Notes under the pieces: model-generated | What the model was told of the DNA's origin: nothing | The model's database searches: none | Seen by the model: only the letters and a program-made list of their open reading frames with translations | NCBI GenBank assembly: GCA_020846955.1 | Contig: JADLCZ010000079.1 | Span: 1 to 5,583, forward strand | Origin: Candidatus Nomurabacteria bacterium | GTDB taxonomy: Bacteria; Patescibacteriota; Minisyncoccia; Phycocordibacterales; UBA9973 | Direction: 5' to 3' | DNA length: 5,583 bases | Translations under genes and position numbers: made by a program | In this document: piece by piece, positions 5,408 through 5,583 of the stretch | Layout of the letters: each line of letters opens with the position of its first letter | How positions within the stretch are numbered: position 1 is the first letter of the stretch

Positions 5408-5473
5408 GTGGGAAGGGTGTTTGTATTGTGGGATAAAGTGGAGTATAATTACTTCTAGTGGGATGAAGTGGGA
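5408..5473 (+). promoter_or_regulatory. MraZ operator: five GTGGGA-type boxes on a 10-bp grid
   Basis: Boxes are GTGGGA at 5408, 5428, 5458 and 5468, and GTGGAG at 5438. All start positions differ by multiples of 10, so they face the same side of the helix. MraZ proteins are known to bind direct repeats of this type upstream of their own gene (TGGGN with 5-base spacers in E. coli; AAAGTG-type repeats in Mycoplasma). The grid slots at 5418 and 5448 lack a box and are taken up by the promoter -35 and -10. Binding would cover the spacer and the start of the transcript, so autorepression is the likely outcome. Confidence 0.8.
5421..5449 (+). promoter_or_regulatory. mraZ promoter
   Basis: TTGTAT (5421-5426, weak -35) and a perfect TATAAT (5444-5449) are 17 bases apart. 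Two MraZ boxes fill the spacer, one lies upstream of the -35 and two lie just downstream of the -10. The start site would be near 5456, giving a leader of about 65 bases. Confidence 0.65.
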
Positions 5474-5480
5474 AATTATT

Positions 5481-5501
5481 AGTATAAGGAAAAAGTATAA
5501 G
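5481..5501 (+). repeat. Short direct repeat in the mraZ leader
   Basis: AGTATAAG occurs at 5481-5488 and 5494-5501, 13 bases apart. A third near-copy, AGTATAAT (5442-5449), includes the mraZ -10. The two leader copies could act as weak additional -10 elements closer to the gene, or may be chance in purine-rich AT DNA. Confidence 0.3.
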
Positions 5502-5504
5502 AAT

Positions 5505-5511
5505 AAGGAAG
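5505..5511 (+). promoter_or_regulatory. mraZ ribosome binding site
   Basis: AAGGAAG is complementary to the 16S rRNA 3' end, with 11 bases between AAGGA and the ATG at 5521. The spacing is a little long, but this is the only gene start in the window with a recognisable Shine-Dalgarno sequence. Confidence 0.55.
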
Positions 5512-5520
5512 AAAATCATT

Positions 5521-5583
5521 ATGTTAATTGGTGAATACACACATACTCTAGATGACAAGAATCGGCTATCATTGCCGATGAAA
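5521..5583 (+). CDS. mraZ: Transcriptional regulator MraZ, N-terminus (3'-partial)
   Basis: The first 21 codons read MLIGEYTHTLDDKNRLSLPMK before the window ends. This matches the conserved MraZ opening (MFxGEYxHxxDxKGRLxxPxK), which starts the first SpoVT/AbrB-like DNA-binding fold. MraZ is a ring-forming regulator that normally heads the division and cell wall (dcw) cluster and represses its own operon. The operator array just upstream independently supports the call. A small deviation is N in place of G in the usual KGR motif (DDKNRL). The remainder of the cluster (rsmH, ftsI, mraY and so on) would be expected to the right but is not visible here. Confidence 0.93.
   Translation, partial: MLIGEYTHTLDDKNRLSLPMK

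Noticed and set aside
5408..5473. CRISPR-like or satellite repeat
   Set aside because: The repeat units are about 6 bases on a 10-base grid with no unique spacers, and they match the MraZ operator type directly upstream of mraZ.
1..5583. UGA recoded as glycine, as in some Patescibacteria (Gracilibacteria, Absconditabacteria)
   Set aside because: No TGA interrupts the conserved genes, glycine is encoded by GGN throughout, and all proteins reach normal ends at TAA or TAG. The absence of TGA stops among six genes is too small a sample to mean more.

Overview
The window is AT-rich and carries short, tightly packed, single-copy genes, almost all on the + strand. Gene starts lack Shine-Dalgarno sequences except at mraZ. 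The low GC, the compact proteins (a trimmed PBP2, an 87-residue membrane protein, a 304-residue anchored surface protein) and the mixture of wall genes with greA, lysS and mraZ suggest a Candidate Phyla Radiation (Patescibacteria, Parcubacteria-like) bacterium. That placement is an inference from gene style, not a proven taxonomy. The standard code fits: all six visible + strand stops are TAA or TAG, and no conserved gene is interrupted by TGA.

Layout. Bases 1-155 are the C-terminus of a Mur ligase, most likely MurC. Next come an unassigned exported protein with an Ig/CARDB-like domain and a C-terminal membrane anchor (179-1093), a tiny three-helix membrane protein (1133-1396) and a class B transpeptidase of the PBP2/MrdA type (1396-3093). 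This block looks like an envelope and peptidoglycan module: precursor synthesis, a surface protein, a small membrane partner and a crosslinking enzyme. A well-formed promoter then precedes greA (3169-3633). lysS (3638-5119) follows four bases later and ends in a terminator hairpin that overlaps its stop codon.

The 401-base gap from 5120 to 5520 is not empty. It holds the lysS terminator, a possible small minus-strand gene (5167-5268) with its own promoter and a broken or slippery start at an A10 run, a perfect DnaA-box 9-mer, and the control region of mraZ. mraZ begins at 5521 and runs off the window; it normally heads the division and cell wall cluster. Its control region carries five GTGGGA-like boxes, all on one 10-bp grid. 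The two vacant grid slots are filled by the -35 and -10 elements, which reads as an autoregulatory MraZ operator built into the promoter.

A second theme is translation start architecture. Three genes (179, 1133, 3638) have a -10-like hexamer starting exactly 12 bases before the ATG, so transcription would begin at or next to the start codon (leaderless mRNAs). The PBP2 start overlaps the previous stop (TAATG) and probably depends on coupling. This evidence moves two starts inward: 1133 rather than 1115, and 3638 rather than 3620. No mobile element, CRISPR array, tRNA or rRNA was found.
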